Shown here in pieces: positions 33,956 through 45,243 of a stretch of DNA of 64,000 nucleotides. Within the stretch, counting starts at the first letter, position 1; each line of letters begins with the position of its first letter. Source of the DNA: JANRIG01 sp033765235. GTDB lineage: Bacteria; Bacteroidota; Bacteroidia; Cytophagales; UBA9547. Location: contig JANRIG010000009.1 of assembly GCA_033765235.1 (NCBI GenBank), forward strand, positions 124,001 to 188,000, read 5' to 3'. The notes below the pieces were generated by a model. That model did not search any database. It was not told where the DNA came from and saw only the letters and a program-made list of their open reading frames with translations. Both the position numbers and the translations under genes were made by a program.

Positions 33956-36415
33956 TTAGTTTTTTATAATTTTGTACTTTTTTACATCAAAATCCCATTT
34001 TACCTCCAATATATATATCCCACTTTTGATGGCAGACACCTCTACAACACCACTTTCAGGTATTGTGCCCTCTTGCAATACAATCCCTTGCATATCACAT
34101 ATGCTGTATTTGTGGCTTACATCATCATTGTATACAATGTTAATAATCTCAGTAACAGGATTAGGATATATCCTCATCTTGTGATTGTTTTCACCTATAC
34201 CTGCTACAGTAGGTGTATTGCAATTAATATTCACATTTATCACAACTTTAGACACATAGCCGCTGTCGCTTGTTTTTTGTATAAGAAAATCAGAGGTATA
34301 ATTCACATTTTCTGGAGTAGTTACTGCCTCATAATCAATAGAATCTTTGAAAAAATATAATGCACCGGGCAGGCTGTTCACATCCCATACCATACTTCTG
34401 AGATTTACACCTACACAACTATTCATGGTCACCATATTAGAAGTAGTAGTGAGTAGTGGTATGCACTGCACGCCCGTCATGGTCAATACAGAGGTGGCAG
34501 ATATGCCTGTAAATGTATTAGTTTTTTGCACATAAAATATCCCATTTTTCACACTTGCCATGGTAGGGTCTGCTATGGTTTGGGCAAATGTATTGTCATA
34601 ACTATATATACTTATGCCTTGCGTGTTTCTTATATCTTTCCAATATTTTGTGAGGTCTATGGTCTTGTGGCTGCACATGGTAATGGATGGATGAGTCACA
34701 ACTATATGTGGTGCGGAGCAGTTGGCAGCATTGGCTACCACAGTGAGCTCATATATGGTATTATTTGAGGCAGATTTGGCTATTTTGTAAGTGCCTGCTA
34801 AGGTAATGTTTGCAGGGTTTTCTACTCTGGCATGTTTGGCATTGGGCACATCTGTGAGCCTGTAATAGTTTATGACACCTGTAGAAGTATTTATGTCGCG
34901 GAGCATGGCAGTTAGGTTTGCGCCTGCTGTGCTGCATACCTGTACATTGCCTCCCACAAGTGTGAGCATGGGCACTGATACATTGGCATCTGTATCTGTT
35001 TTTCTGTACAAATACGGTCTATACACCCTGATGGCTTTGATAGGCACATTTTTGTTGCCTTGCCTTTCTATCACCAGCGTGTGCGGTCCATTGGCAATGC
35101 CTTGTGCCACTGTCACTGCAGAGTCAAGGGCAGCATTCACCGTGAGAGGTGGAAAAAATGTGTTGGTGGCAAACCTTCGTGCCTCCCATCTTATCACTAA
35201 TCCTACTCTGTAGGGATTGCTTATACTCGGGTAGGTAAACCAATCATCGCCATTTATCACTACTCTTTTTGAGTTTGACTCAAATTTGCTGCCCGAAGGG
35301 GTGTTGCTGTTATAGGTCACTGTGCCACTGCCATCTGCGCCTGTAAGTGAGCCACTTACACTAAATCCTAAAGTAGTAGTGCTACCCGAAGCCACCATGG
35401 AAGTGATAGTAAGTGTCCATGTTTCTTCTAATAATGGAGCACTGTTTGATATGCGTATTGGGCCTGCCACATTCCACGGCCATCCGTTTTTCCAAGCATA
35501 ATTATAAGGTACCGTAGGTCTTGTGAACATCACTACACCTGAGTGCATACTTGGGCTTATACCATCTATACTTAGGGTAGCATAGTCCATATTGGCTACC
35601 GGTGCATCTGCTATGATTTCAATTTTGTTGCCGTTCACCGGCAATGTGATTTTATCATTTGCCCATTGTACATCAGTACCTATGGCATAGGTTGTGACTA
35701 AGCCGAGCGGGTCTGCTTCATATTTTGTATTTCTATAAAGGTATCTTTTGAGCAATCGTGCCATGAGAAAGTTGCCCCTATCATTGAGGTGGGTGCCATC
35801 ACTGGTGCATTGGGTGGGCGTGAGACCATTGTCGCTCAGGTATTTATACCACGGGGTGCGAATATCTGCAAATTCTAATCCATCTTTTTTGGCTATATCG
35901 GGTATGCGATTGTAGCTGTAGGTATTTTCCCAACTGCCTGTGGCAACATCGCCATCTGTCACATGAGCTGTCTGAAAGAGCACCTCAGCTGTAGTGCTCC
36001 TACGTATATTATTCATGATAGAGTCAAGGTCAAAACTGCTTCCATACACATGAAATAAAATAAGGTCCGGATAAAAGGTGTTTATGTCAAAATACATGGG
36101 TTTTTTGAGGAGTTGTGATGAAAAAGCCCCTATTGCCCTGTTTATCATGATGATATTGGCATGAGGATATCTGGTTTGCAGGTCTTTCTTCACTGTATCG
36201 CTCCATGCCTGCTCACTGATAGACTGACCATACACCAATATTTTCACGGTATTGCGGTGGCTTGCTGTACTGCTCGAAAGCAGGTGCATAGTTCGCTGAA
36301 TATTGCCCCCAAACCATGAGGTATCTTGTGTGGCAGGAATAGCAAATGGCAGTTGACCATAAGTGTTTAATATTGTTATTACACTTATTATTAACAAGAT
36401 AGGCAGATATTTCAT
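33956..36415 (-). CDS. Secreted SGNH/GDSL hydrolase with T9SS sorting domain
   Basis: An 819-aa exported protein. A signal peptide (MKYLPILLIISVITILNTYG) precedes an SGNH hydrolase domain (~residues 55-235) with the nucleophile in ILVYGQSISEQAW, the oxyanion region NRAIGAFSSQ and the catalytic Asp-His in GTHLNDRG. Beta-rich modules follow (~236-740). The last ~75 residues (RIYPNPVTEIINI...SGIYILEV) are a T9SS type A sorting domain, which directs passage through the outer membrane. SGNH enzymes hydrolyse esters, often acetyl groups on polysaccharide, so glycan deacetylation is a fair guess. It is divergent from the giant T9SS protein. Confidence 0.85.
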   Translation of the reverse strand: MKYLPILLIISVITILNTYGQLPFAIPATQDTSWFGGNIQRTMHLLSSSTASHRNTVKILVYGQSISEQAWSDTVKKDLQTRYPHANIIMINRAIGAFSSQLLKKPMYFDINTFYPDLILFHVYGSSFDLDSIMNNIRRSTTAEVLFQTAHVTDGDVATGSWENTYSYNRIPDIAKKDGLEFADIRTPWYKYLSDNGLTPTQCTSDGTHLNDRGNFLMARLLKRYLYRNTKYEADPLGLVTTYAIGTDVQWANDKITLPVNGNKIEIIADAPVANMDYATLSIDGISPSMHSGVVMFTRPTVPYNYAWKNGWPWNVAGPIRISNSAPLLEETWTLTITSMVASGSTTTLGFSVSGSLTGADGSGTVTYNSNTPSGSKFESNSKRVVINGDDWFTYPSISNPYRVGLVIRWEARRFATNTFFPPLTVNAALDSAVTVAQGIANGPHTLVIERQGNKNVPIKAIRVYRPYLYRKTDTDANVSVPMLTLVGGNVQVCSTAGANLTAMLRDINTSTGVINYYRLTDVPNAKHARVENPANITLAGTYKIAKSASNNTIYELTVVANAANCSAPHIVVTHPSITMCSHKTIDLTKYWKDIRNTQGISIYSYDNTFAQTIADPTMASVKNGIFYVQKTNTFTGISATSVLTMTGVQCIPLLTTTSNMVTMNSCVGVNLRSMVWDVNSLPGALYFFKDSIDYEAVTTPENVNYTSDFLIQKTSDSGYVSKVVINVNINCNTPTVAGIGENNHKMRIYPNPVTEIINIVYNDDVSHKYSICDMQGIVLQEGTIPESGVVEVSAIKSGIYILEVKWDFDVKKYKIIKN

Positions 36416-36429
36416 AAAATATTTTTTTA

Positions 36430-36437
36430 CAAAGTTA
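36430..36437 (-). promoter_or_regulatory. Candidate -7 box of the SGNH hydrolase gene
   Basis: The minus strand reads TAACTTTG, an exact TAnnTTTG match 14 bases before the ATG at 36415, implying a very short leader. No -33 element is visible. Confidence 0.45.
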
Positions 36438-36635
36438 TTATTTATACACTATAATTGTATCATTTTTATATTTTTTTGCAATAAACACATATTTATTATC
36501 TACTCAAAAGATAATAAAAGATTGACGCTAAATGATTTAACAATGTTTGTACTGAAATGTAGTATTTGTTAACAATTATTTAAATTGGATAATATAATTA
36601 TTAACTTAATATTTGCTCTGTTAAATATTCACATT

Positions 36636-39600
36636 ATGAAAAAATATTTCTATCTCTTATCAATATCACTATTTGCCACTATGCAAGTTTTGGCTCAATC
36701 ATGGTCTCTGAATTATAACCAACACTATTTGTACAGCTATGGCAAAGGAGTCAATAATGGCGAAGTCTATCAGGCATATTTCAGCTCATCAGGCTCTCCA
36801 TCACCGCTCACCATATCCTCATTTTCATTTCGCACTTTAGGCACCTACGATGTGTCTGATATAAAACCTTCTGGTATCAAGCTGTGGCTATCCAGACACA
36901 GTACCTTCTCACCTATTTCATCTACACTTTTGGGTACAGGCAGTGTCATTACCACTACAGGAAGTATAGTAACTATCAACACCAATAATACAATCCCTAT
37001 CATATCCGGCATGACTAACTATATATATGTCACTGTTGATATAAGCAATACAGCAGCTATTAAATCCTCCTTTTTCTGTGTAAACAGCATCACCGGTGTG
37101 GTAGGTACCGCTCCGGGTGCTACTTTCAATATCCCCACAAATAGCATTACACAATATATATCCGTAGCAAACCCAACTTCTATGACCTGGGATTTGCAAG
37201 ACAACTACAATGCCGGCTATGTAGCGGCAGGCACACAAAACCTTGACCTCATCAGAATGTACCAATATGGCTATACCTCGGACTATAACCTAGAGAGTAT
37301 GACATTTTCTACCTCGGGCACGGCTTTGGCAGCAGATATTAGCCGATTTGTATTGGTTCATAATAGATACATACCGGGGTTGAATATTTATGCTGATGTT
37401 ATCATTTCTACTCTACCCGGTGCTAATGCAGGCACAGTGCTCAATTTTGTACCCAATACAGGTACCATCAATACATTTTATCAATATAATAAACATTATT
37501 CATTCAACTATTATTATGTAAGGGCAGAAATTAGCCCCTCAGCCACAGCAGGTCGCACCATCAGGCTGTCAAGTTTTCACCCTTCACAGGCTTCAGTTAC
37601 AGGTATCACCATGTCGGGCAACAGCTTGCAAAGCAGGGGCGAGTTCACTGTATCTGGAGGGGTTATGGCAAATATGATATTAACGGGAGGCAACCCTTCT
37701 GCAGCCGTGATAGGTAAGGGTACTATAAATAGAAATATATTTCACTTTTATTTATCCTCTCAGACCTCCGGCGATGCCAAGTCATTGGTACTCACATTCT
37801 CCGGCTCTTACACATCATCAGATATATCATCCATCAAACTTTATTATAGGAATAATTCATCATCTTTTAACACAAATACTTCATTTTATGTGACTTCTGT
37901 ACCCAGCACCAAAGTAGGAAGCTCTGAAGTAGTTACATTCAACTTTAATAAACCACTGTATCAAAACAATCAGTTTGATAATTTTTATTTCATAGCAGTA
38001 GATGTAAGTAATAGTGCTGCAGACAATGCTACAATATATGCTGCCGCAAATAATAACTCATTTACCTTTAGCTCGCCACATACTGTTACAGGCTCACCGC
38101 TCACAAGCAATGTATTCACCATAGCAAGCCCTGTCATTACCTACACACAAATACCTACTACTACCACTTCGGCAGGGTTAGGCACTATACAAAGTGTTTA
38201 TTCATTTATACTTACCCCATCGGTAGCTAATACTAAACTGATAGGACTCATACTCACGGCTACAGGCTCTGCCACCAGCTCCGACATCAGTTATATAGGT
38301 CTGCATATATCTACAGACCCATATTTTAACCCTAATAATACAAGTAGTATTGTAAATAATACTTCATTCACTACTGCTACAGGGCTGGTATTGACCCAAA
38401 GTGGGTATGACTTATACGTAGGAAATACTTATTATGTGCACCTATTTACACGCACTCGAACCGCTGCTACAGCAGGGAATAACTATAAAATTTGGCTAAA
38501 CTCCAAATCAGATTTATTATTTACCGCAGCCACTGTCACAGGCACACCCAACACAGGAGTAAACCATACTATAAAGGGCGGAGCAGTAGGTCTATCTACT
38601 GTGACAAGACCCGGAGGCAAGGTATATAAAGGCTCATCTGAGTATGAGAATATATACTCTGTACGCTTCGATGTGAGCGAAGCCCCGGTGTATTTTAATT
38701 ATTATTATGCAAATACATTTGGCAATTATACATCGTCGGATATTAATCAGATAATGAATACATTCGTCACCTCACAGCCTACATACACCGCCGGAGACTA
38801 TACAGGATACCTATACGAAACTACCTCTTACACATCAAATTCCACAGGTGCCGGTGAAAATTTATATATTTCAACGGGTAATTATTTGCCAATAGGCACA
38901 TATTATATGCACCTTAATACCAGAATAAGCTCCAGTGGCACGCTCGGCAACACTATAGGTGTACAGACCTTATTTGGTTTCGACTTCCCATACTCCACTA
39001 CGTTGACCGGCAGCCCTACTACAGGTAATTTATTTACCATTTCAGGCATAGTCATTACCGTTACATCTCTCAATACCAATAATAGCCTTTATCCTAGAAA
39101 TCGTTATTTTTATGAACAGTATTCCCCGGCACTATACAGCCTAAGAATAAATACTGGCAGCTCAAGTGCTACATTGAGTGATATCACGCTATCTGTTACA
39201 GGAGCCTTGAATACTAGTGATATATCTTCTTACTACCTGCTATTAAGCACTTCGTACCCATACGACCAAAATTACAGCAGCACCTCAAGCAGTTCCCCCA
39301 CCGGAGGTGTACTTGACTTTAATCCGAGCTGGAGTTTGAGCGCAAACAGTACCTATTACATACATCTTTTACCCTATTACACTTACAGCTCCTCACTTAA
39401 CAAAGACATCATGGTAAAGGCATTGGATATAAACACCGGGATACAATTTGCCAATGCTACTACTACAGGAAGTACCATGGATGGGAACCGATTCATCATG
39501 AAAAATTTGTACACTATATCAAACCATACTGTGACCTCAGAAAACTTAGCCATTGGTGATAATGATGTAGTAGTTGGCGTATTCAAAATTAGTAATATAT

Positions 39601-42600
39601 CTTACAACGGCGACTATCTTAGACAATTAGTGGTGTCGCTCACAGGCAACTTCACCTCATCTGATATTACAAATTTAAGGCTCTCGTACAATAGTGATGG
39701 CAATCAGGAATCAAGAAATGAATTAACTACAACTGTTATATCGGGCAATACAGCAACGTTTGGTGATATTTCTTCTAATCTATTGTACATGAATAATTAT
39801 GCCACCTATTATTTCTACATTTCTGCAGATGTGCTTCCAGGTGCCACTGCAGGCAGGTCTATAGCGTTGGCATCTGTATTGCCAGACAATATACTCATTA
39901 CAAACAATGCCACCTTCACAGGTACCATATCACCATCACCAACCAAAACATTAGAATTGGTGAACAAATGGACCTATAAAAATGAATATTATTATCCATT
40001 TAACCATGGTCCACTTGTGCAAAACGCATTGGCTTACAAAGGTATCATCAGCAGATCAGGAAATCCATCTCTTCTTACAGTTTCATCGTATTCATTCGTC
40101 ACCGGGGGCAGCTATTCTGTGTCAGGTATAGTGCCCAACAGTGCCAAACTATGGCTCTCGCACAACTCTGAATTTATATTTGACAAAAGCACGCTATTGG
40201 GTGTAGGTAATATTACAGTTACATCCGGAAATATTGTGACCATACCTACCAATCAGTCTATCATGATTGGAAATAGTACTTACGTATATCTTACCATTGA
40301 TATTGCAAGCCCGGTACAAAACAACAGCTCATTTTTCTCAGTATATAGTGTGGTAGGCTTTGTAGGTACTGCACCGGGGGCTTTAGCAAAGCTAAACCCA
40401 TTAGGTATATACAACGAATATGTGCGTACAAACAACCCATCTACCAACTACAATTGGTACAATAATAATACACTCTATGCCGGATATGTGACCGCAGGCA
40501 CTCGCAATTTAGATTTATTCGACATATATTCATACCACTACACGTCCAGAAGTTCATTGAATCACTTAGTAGTGTCTACGTCTGGCACATTTTTGTCCAC
40601 AGACATTAATAGATTTATGCTTTGGGCTAATATATATGACCCTACCATACAAAACAACCGTTCATTCCTTGTGGCTACACTACCGGGTGTCAATGCAGGC
40701 ACTACCCTCAATTTTATGTACAACACCGGTGTGCCCAATAATACACCTATGTACCAAGATTATTCTTCATACAACTATTATTATATCGGTGCAGATATCA
40801 GTACATCTGCAGGCATAGGACGCACACTGAAACTATCAGACATAAATACGCAAACGCAAGTAAGCATAAACGGGGTTTCATTTAATTCAGGCACAGTTCA
40901 AGCACGTCCTATGGTCACCTTCACAGGTGGGTTTGTAGGCGATGTGGTCACCAATAATCCACCCGCAAAAATATTAGGGAAGGGTTTAAGTGACCAGTAT
41001 ATATATGGCTTTGGTATAAGTGCGCAAAGCAATGCTAATGCCACCTCTGTCACCGTCACATTATCAGGCACATACACTGCTTCTGACATAGAATCAATTA
41101 AACTATTCAAGAGTTTGAATGTGAATTTTAACAGTGATCCAAGTTATCTGCTGGCAACTGCAAACAGCACCAAATCAGGAAGCAGCGAGGTAGTTACTTT
41201 TAACTTTAATACCTCATTGGTACAGGGATACACCGCCTATTTTTTCATAGCTGTAAATATATCGCCCAACAGCAATAATTTGGTTACCATATCTGCATCC
41301 ACAAATACTACAAGTATATTAATACCTGTACCAAATACACTTAGCGGCGTTATAAACCCGGGCGTAGTACATACCATAGCCAGCCCTATTGTGACTTACA
41401 CACAAATACCTGTAAATACCACATCGGCAGGTATAGGCACTACCCAAACGGTATATGCATTCAGCCTTGTGCCTACAGTGGCCGATACCAAATTGCATCA
41501 CATCATAATCACTGCCACAGGCTTAGCCACTGGGGCTGACATAGATGACCTGTATTTAACACATAGTACAAGTGACCCTAACTTTAACCCATATAGCTAT
41601 AACAATATACGCAGCATAAACACATATGGCAACTCTATGACTTTTGCGGGATTAGACCTTGACTTAAACGTAGGTACTACATATTTCTTTAATATAGTAG
41701 TATATACCCAACAAAATGCAACACCCAACCGTAATTTTAGAATAAGGATAAAAGATTTATCAGGCTTAGTATATAACACAGGCACTGCCAAAATAGGCAC
41801 ACCCGACCAAGGCAATGATGTGATGATAAAAGGAAGTAATATCCATTTTACCTCTCTCTCACGCCCTGGAGGTATTGCAAATAAAGGTCTTTCTATTTTT
41901 GACAACATATATTCCTTACAGGTAGATGTATCCGGAGCACCAATATATTTTCAAAATTTTGTAGGTACATACAGCGGCACCTATACTTCTTCTCAGATTG
42001 CCAGTATGCGCAAAATGTACCTCACTGATTCGCCTACATTTGACCCAAATAACTACATCTATGAATATGAAAACTCCGGCTCCAGCTCTACGGGTAGTGG
42101 CGAAAGCACCAGTATTAATCTTTATCAGCAGATAAATGAGGGTACATACTACCTGCATATTGGCACAAGGCTCAACAGTACAGCACCTAATGGTACTACC
42201 ATAGCCTTGCACAGCATCACTTCTATCAATGTACCCTCAGGTAATAATGTGACAAGGAGTATAAGTACCGGCAGTACATTTACTGTAACTGGTGCTACCA
42301 TGACAGTGACCTCGCTCAATACCATTGACAAAATATTACCTTATAATGCTTATTATTACACTTCGGGTATGCCATCGCTTTACAATATCAAGGTTACTAC
42401 CGGAAATCTGCCTACTCAGCTGAATAATATCACCCTTACATTTACAGGAAGTATTGCTAATAGTGATTTTAATAACTTTTATTTATTCAGGTATGACAGT
42501 TACCCTTATTCACAAAGCAATGATGCATACTGGAGTGGCAATGCCAATGCCAACAAAGTACTCACATTTAGTGTAAATAATACTTTGAGTGCAAACACCA

Positions 42601-45146
42601 CCTACTATTATTATGTACTGCCTTACTATACCTACGATGCAAGTATAGGCAAAAACATAAGATTTGAAGCTCTTGATTTGAATACAGGCATAAGGTTTGC
42701 CAATGGTACAGCTACAGGCTCCACACTGCAAGGCAATGAATTTGTAGTGATGCGTGAAGCAAGGTTTTCTAACTTTACCATACCTGCAAGCAATCTTGGC
42801 AAAGGAGTGAGTGATGATTTGATACAATCGTTCAGCATAAGAAATATATCAGGCAGTACTAATACCTTGCGCCAATTGGTAATAACACTCTCAGGCACTA
42901 TGACATACACAGATATGAATAGAATAAGGCTTACATATAATAACAACGGCAACCCCAATGAGAGATATAATGTAACAAATATGGTCTATACCTCGGTCAC
43001 CGGCATGGTGGTGACTTTTGGGGGACCGTCTGCATCATTACATAATATTAGTTCAGGCAATACTACCTACTTCTATTTGAGCGTAGATGTGACCAACAGT
43101 GCTACCAACGGGCGTACAATAGCTGCTAGTATAGACCCTGCCATGTCAATATTCTCGCTATCTAATACCACCACTACCGGCGGCATAATGTCTGGAGCGA
43201 GCAAAAGCATCTCTACTCCTACAGTGGTATTGGGCTCAAATCCTGTAGCCACAGGAGGCAGTTTGTGTGCTTGCTCAAATGCTCAATATTATTTACTCTA
43301 TTCGTTTGAACTTGATGTACAAAGTGCCTCTACGGTGCTTAATACCATTACATTTGCCGGCTCAGGAAGCTACACAAGTTCTGATATGAGCAACCTGTAT
43401 TTATACTACCGTAACAGCCCTACCCCTGACAGAAACAATGAGACCTACTTGACAAATGTGAGCGTCAGCTCTTCCGGCTCCGGCGAAATATTTACATTTA
43501 ACTTGAATAGAACTTTGAATGTAGGTAAACATTACTTTTTCATTAGACTATTATATGTACAAAATAATGCAGCCGTAGGCACCAATATACGTATAAGCCC
43601 ACCTGCTGCAAACACAATAGTATTCAGCAATGCCCCTAGTAGATCAGGCAGTGCGCAAAATGGCAGTACATACACCGTGGTGAAACCAAGTGTAACCATC
43701 TCTACCCATGATGTACCGAGCTCCTATTTTGGTGTAAACAGTGAATATAACGCTTTATATGCTACCAAGATAGTAGTAAACAGCGATTGTGCAGAGCTTT
43801 ACAGCTATAATGTAAGTTTTGCAGGTGCCTACACCACATCAGACTTCCATTACCCATATTACTTCATCAGTACCACTCCCGGATATAGTACATATGGAAG
43901 TGTAAACTACAATGGATCATACAGTTTTGGCAATCCTTCTAATACTGTCACTGGAATTTTTGAATCAAATATTTCTCCAAGTTATTTACTCAAAAAAGGC
44001 ACTTATTATCTTTATACAACTATCAATGTGATGAGCTCGCCCAATATGGCATCTACCATAAAGACTGTGAACAATCACAAAGACAACTATCAATTTACAA
44101 ACGCCAACGTATCAGGCTCGCTTACCGCCAACGGCAATACATTCTACATAGGTAATAGCAATGCTTACTTAGAGTCATTTACTGTGGCAGGAGTCAATTC
44201 ATTGGCAGCAGGAGTAAAAAATCAACCCATATATTATATTGGTTATACCGTGACCGGAGCCTCTGCATACCTTAATTATTTCTATATGAATTTTGGCGGA
44301 AATTATGTAGCCTCCACTGATATAGAACCAAGCGGACTAAAAGTATGGCACTCAGCCAGCCAAAATTTTGACGCTGCTTCTGCACTATACCTTAATAGTA
44401 TAACTCTTGATGCCAATGGCAGTGGCGAAAGTCCATATATATATACAAGCAACACTTTACCTGTGGGCACCGGCTATCTCATAATCACTGTAGACCTAAA
44501 ACCGGGTGCTGTAGTAGCCCATAATATCAAGATAAATAGCACCTCCTCTTATGGATATACTGCCAATGTATTTAACATAAATATGAAACCCGGCAAAAAT
44601 TATGTCATGAAAGGTCTGCAAACATTGCTCAATTTTGGACCATTTGCCAACTGGATCTTTACTGAGCCTACCGTGTTGGGTGTAAATCCTACCTTGTCAT
44701 CAGGATTGCCTGTGACTGTGACTCTCAACACTGACCCTGCCACAGGAGTGGCTGCCTACAACACCGGTGTGCTGAGCATATTAGGCTTGGGTAGTGTCAC
44801 TATCACAGCCTCCAACTTGGGCGATGCTAACTATGCTGCGGTGAATGGCATGGCTACTTTCAGCATTATCACGGTGGCAGGTCCACCGGTTCCCGGTCCT
44901 ACAAATCTTGCCAATAGCGACAATGAAGCCGGCGTGAGTGTGTATCCCAACCCTGCCAATGAACTGCTCCATGTGGTAGCAAGTGAGCCCATTACATCTG
45001 TGACTATATTCGATGCCATTGGCAATCAAGTATATAGTACCAAGCAACTGCCTGTGAACACATCTAAGCTGAATACAGGGTTATATTTTGTAGTGGTGCA
45101 AACTGCTAAAGCAAAAGTGGTGAAAAAGGTAGTGGTAGGCAGATAA
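36636..45146 (+). CDS. Giant T9SS-secreted repeat protein (~2,836 aa)
   Basis: Start is the ATG at 36636 (MKKYFYLLSISLFATMQVLA, a signal peptide); the frame is open further upstream but without a plausible start. The mature protein is almost all beta-sandwich-like domains of ~150 aa. I count 17 by the recurring segment TSSDI..IKLYY and the closing strand T(Y/T)YF...: seven in 36702-39968, seven in 39969-~43220 and three after. A Gly-rich module (GVLSILGLGSVTITASNLGDANYAAV) follows near 2710-2760. The C-terminal ~75 residues (VYPNPANELLHVVAS...GLYFVVVQ) are a T9SS type A sorting domain. There are very few Cys. It is probably a cell-surface adhesin or structural fibre, by inference. Confidence 0.85.
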   Translation: MKKYFYLLSISLFATMQVLAQSWSLNYNQHYLYSYGKGVNNGEVYQAYFSSSGSPSPLTISSFSFRTLGTYDVSDIKPSGIKLWLSRHSTFSPISSTLLGTGSVITTTGSIVTINTNNTIPIISGMTNYIYVTVDISNTAAIKSSFFCVNSITGVVGTAPGATFNIPTNSITQYISVANPTSMTWDLQDNYNAGYVAAGTQNLDLIRMYQYGYTSDYNLESMTFSTSGTALAADISRFVLVHNRYIPGLNIYADVIISTLPGANAGTVLNFVPNTGTINTFYQYNKHYSFNYYYVRAEISPSATAGRTIRLSSFHPSQASVTGITMSGNSLQSRGEFTVSGGVMANMILTGGNPSAAVIGKGTINRNIFHFYLSSQTSGDAKSLVLTFSGSYTSSDISSIKLYYRNNSSSFNTNTSFYVTSVPSTKVGSSEVVTFNFNKPLYQNNQFDNFYFIAVDVSNSAADNATIYAAANNNSFTFSSPHTVTGSPLTSNVFTIASPVITYTQIPTTTTSAGLGTIQSVYSFILTPSVANTKLIGLILTATGSATSSDISYIGLHISTDPYFNPNNTSSIVNNTSFTTATGLVLTQSGYDLYVGNTYYVHLFTRTRTAATAGNNYKIWLNSKSDLLFTAATVTGTPNTGVNHTIKGGAVGLSTVTRPGGKVYKGSSEYENIYSVRFDVSEAPVYFNYYYANTFGNYTSSDINQIMNTFVTSQPTYTAGDYTGYLYETTSYTSNSTGAGENLYISTGNYLPIGTYYMHLNTRISSSGTLGNTIGVQTLFGFDFPYSTTLTGSPTTGNLFTISGIVITVTSLNTNNSLYPRNRYFYEQYSPALYSLRINTGSSSATLSDITLSVTGALNTSDISSYYLLLSTSYPYDQNYSSTSSSSPTGGVLDFNPSWSLSANSTYYIHLLPYYTYSSSLNKDIMVKALDINTGIQFANATTTGSTMDGNRFIMKNLYTISNHTVTSENLAIGDNDVVVGVFKISNISYNGDYLRQLVVSLTGNFTSSDITNLRLSYNSDGNQESRNELTTTVISGNTATFGDISSNLLYMNNYATYYFYISADVLPGATAGRSIALASVLPDNILITNNATFTGTISPSPTKTLELVNKWTYKNEYYYPFNHGPLVQNALAYKGIISRSGNPSLLTVSSYSFVTGGSYSVSGIVPNSAKLWLSHNSEFIFDKSTLLGVGNITVTSGNIVTIPTNQSIMIGNSTYVYLTIDIASPVQNNSSFFSVYSVVGFVGTAPGALAKLNPLGIYNEYVRTNNPSTNYNWYNNNTLYAGYVTAGTRNLDLFDIYSYHYTSRSSLNHLVVSTSGTFLSTDINRFMLWANIYDPTIQNNRSFLVATLPGVNAGTTLNFMYNTGVPNNTPMYQDYSSYNYYYIGADISTSAGIGRTLKLSDINTQTQVSINGVSFNSGTVQARPMVTFTGGFVGDVVTNNPPAKILGKGLSDQYIYGFGISAQSNANATSVTVTLSGTYTASDIESIKLFKSLNVNFNSDPSYLLATANSTKSGSSEVVTFNFNTSLVQGYTAYFFIAVNISPNSNNLVTISASTNTTSILIPVPNTLSGVINPGVVHTIASPIVTYTQIPVNTTSAGIGTTQTVYAFSLVPTVADTKLHHIIITATGLATGADIDDLYLTHSTSDPNFNPYSYNNIRSINTYGNSMTFAGLDLDLNVGTTYFFNIVVYTQQNATPNRNFRIRIKDLSGLVYNTGTAKIGTPDQGNDVMIKGSNIHFTSLSRPGGIANKGLSIFDNIYSLQVDVSGAPIYFQNFVGTYSGTYTSSQIASMRKMYLTDSPTFDPNNYIYEYENSGSSSTGSGESTSINLYQQINEGTYYLHIGTRLNSTAPNGTTIALHSITSINVPSGNNVTRSISTGSTFTVTGATMTVTSLNTIDKILPYNAYYYTSGMPSLYNIKVTTGNLPTQLNNITLTFTGSIANSDFNNFYLFRYDSYPYSQSNDAYWSGNANANKVLTFSVNNTLSANTTYYYYVLPYYTYDASIGKNIRFEALDLNTGIRFANGTATGSTLQGNEFVVMREARFSNFTIPASNLGKGVSDDLIQSFSIRNISGSTNTLRQLVITLSGTMTYTDMNRIRLTYNNNGNPNERYNVTNMVYTSVTGMVVTFGGPSASLHNISSGNTTYFYLSVDVTNSATNGRTIAASIDPAMSIFSLSNTTTTGGIMSGASKSISTPTVVLGSNPVATGGSLCACSNAQYYLLYSFELDVQSASTVLNTITFAGSGSYTSSDMSNLYLYYRNSPTPDRNNETYLTNVSVSSSGSGEIFTFNLNRTLNVGKHYFFIRLLYVQNNAAVGTNIRISPPAANTIVFSNAPSRSGSAQNGSTYTVVKPSVTISTHDVPSSYFGVNSEYNALYATKIVVNSDCAELYSYNVSFAGAYTTSDFHYPYYFISTTPGYSTYGSVNYNGSYSFGNPSNTVTGIFESNISPSYLLKKGTYYLYTTINVMSSPNMASTIKTVNNHKDNYQFTNANVSGSLTANGNTFYIGNSNAYLESFTVAGVNSLAAGVKNQPIYYIGYTVTGASAYLNYFYMNFGGNYVASTDIEPSGLKVWHSASQNFDAASALYLNSITLDANGSGESPYIYTSNTLPVGTGYLIITVDLKPGAVVAHNIKINSTSSYGYTANVFNINMKPGKNYVMKGLQTLLNFGPFANWIFTEPTVLGVNPTLSSGLPVTVTLNTDPATGVAAYNTGVLSILGLGSVTITASNLGDANYAAVNGMATFSIITVAGPPVPGPTNLANSDNEAGVSVYPNPANELLHVVASEPITSVTIFDAIGNQVYSTKQLPVNTSKLNTGLYFVVVQTAKAKVVKKVVVGR
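36702..39968 (+). repeat. First copy of a ~1,089-aa internal duplication
   Basis: The encoded segment from WSLNYNQHYLYSYG to the last residues before WTYKNEYYYPFN aligns domain by domain with the following segment. Matching pairs include ...VGTAPGATFN.../VGTAPGALAK, NAGYVAAGTQNLDL/YAGYVTAGTRNLDL and VITYTQIPTTTTSAGLGT/IVTYTQIPVNTTSAGIGT. It holds seven domains of about 155 aa. Confidence 0.8.
39969..43220 (+). repeat. Second copy of the ~1,085-aa internal duplication
   Basis: It starts at WTYKNEYYYPFN and ends near SKSISTP. The seven domains occur in the same order as in the first copy. By eye roughly half the residues match, so the duplication is old. The right end is approximate. Three more domains follow (to ~44640), the last resembling domain 1 of each copy (DIEPSGLKVWHS against DIKPSGIKLWLS). 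Confidence 0.75.
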
Positions 45147-45243
45147 TATAAACTTCTGTTTGGATTTAAGTATTAGATTTGACAAACAAATCAAGACTTA
45201 TTACGTTTTACACGTATATTGCAACATATATATTGTGTGATGC

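Noticed and set aside
36702..44640. A CRISPR array or DNA satellite inside the giant gene
   Set aside because: The repetition is at the protein level over ~155-aa and ~1,089-aa units; no short identical DNA repeats with spacers are seen.
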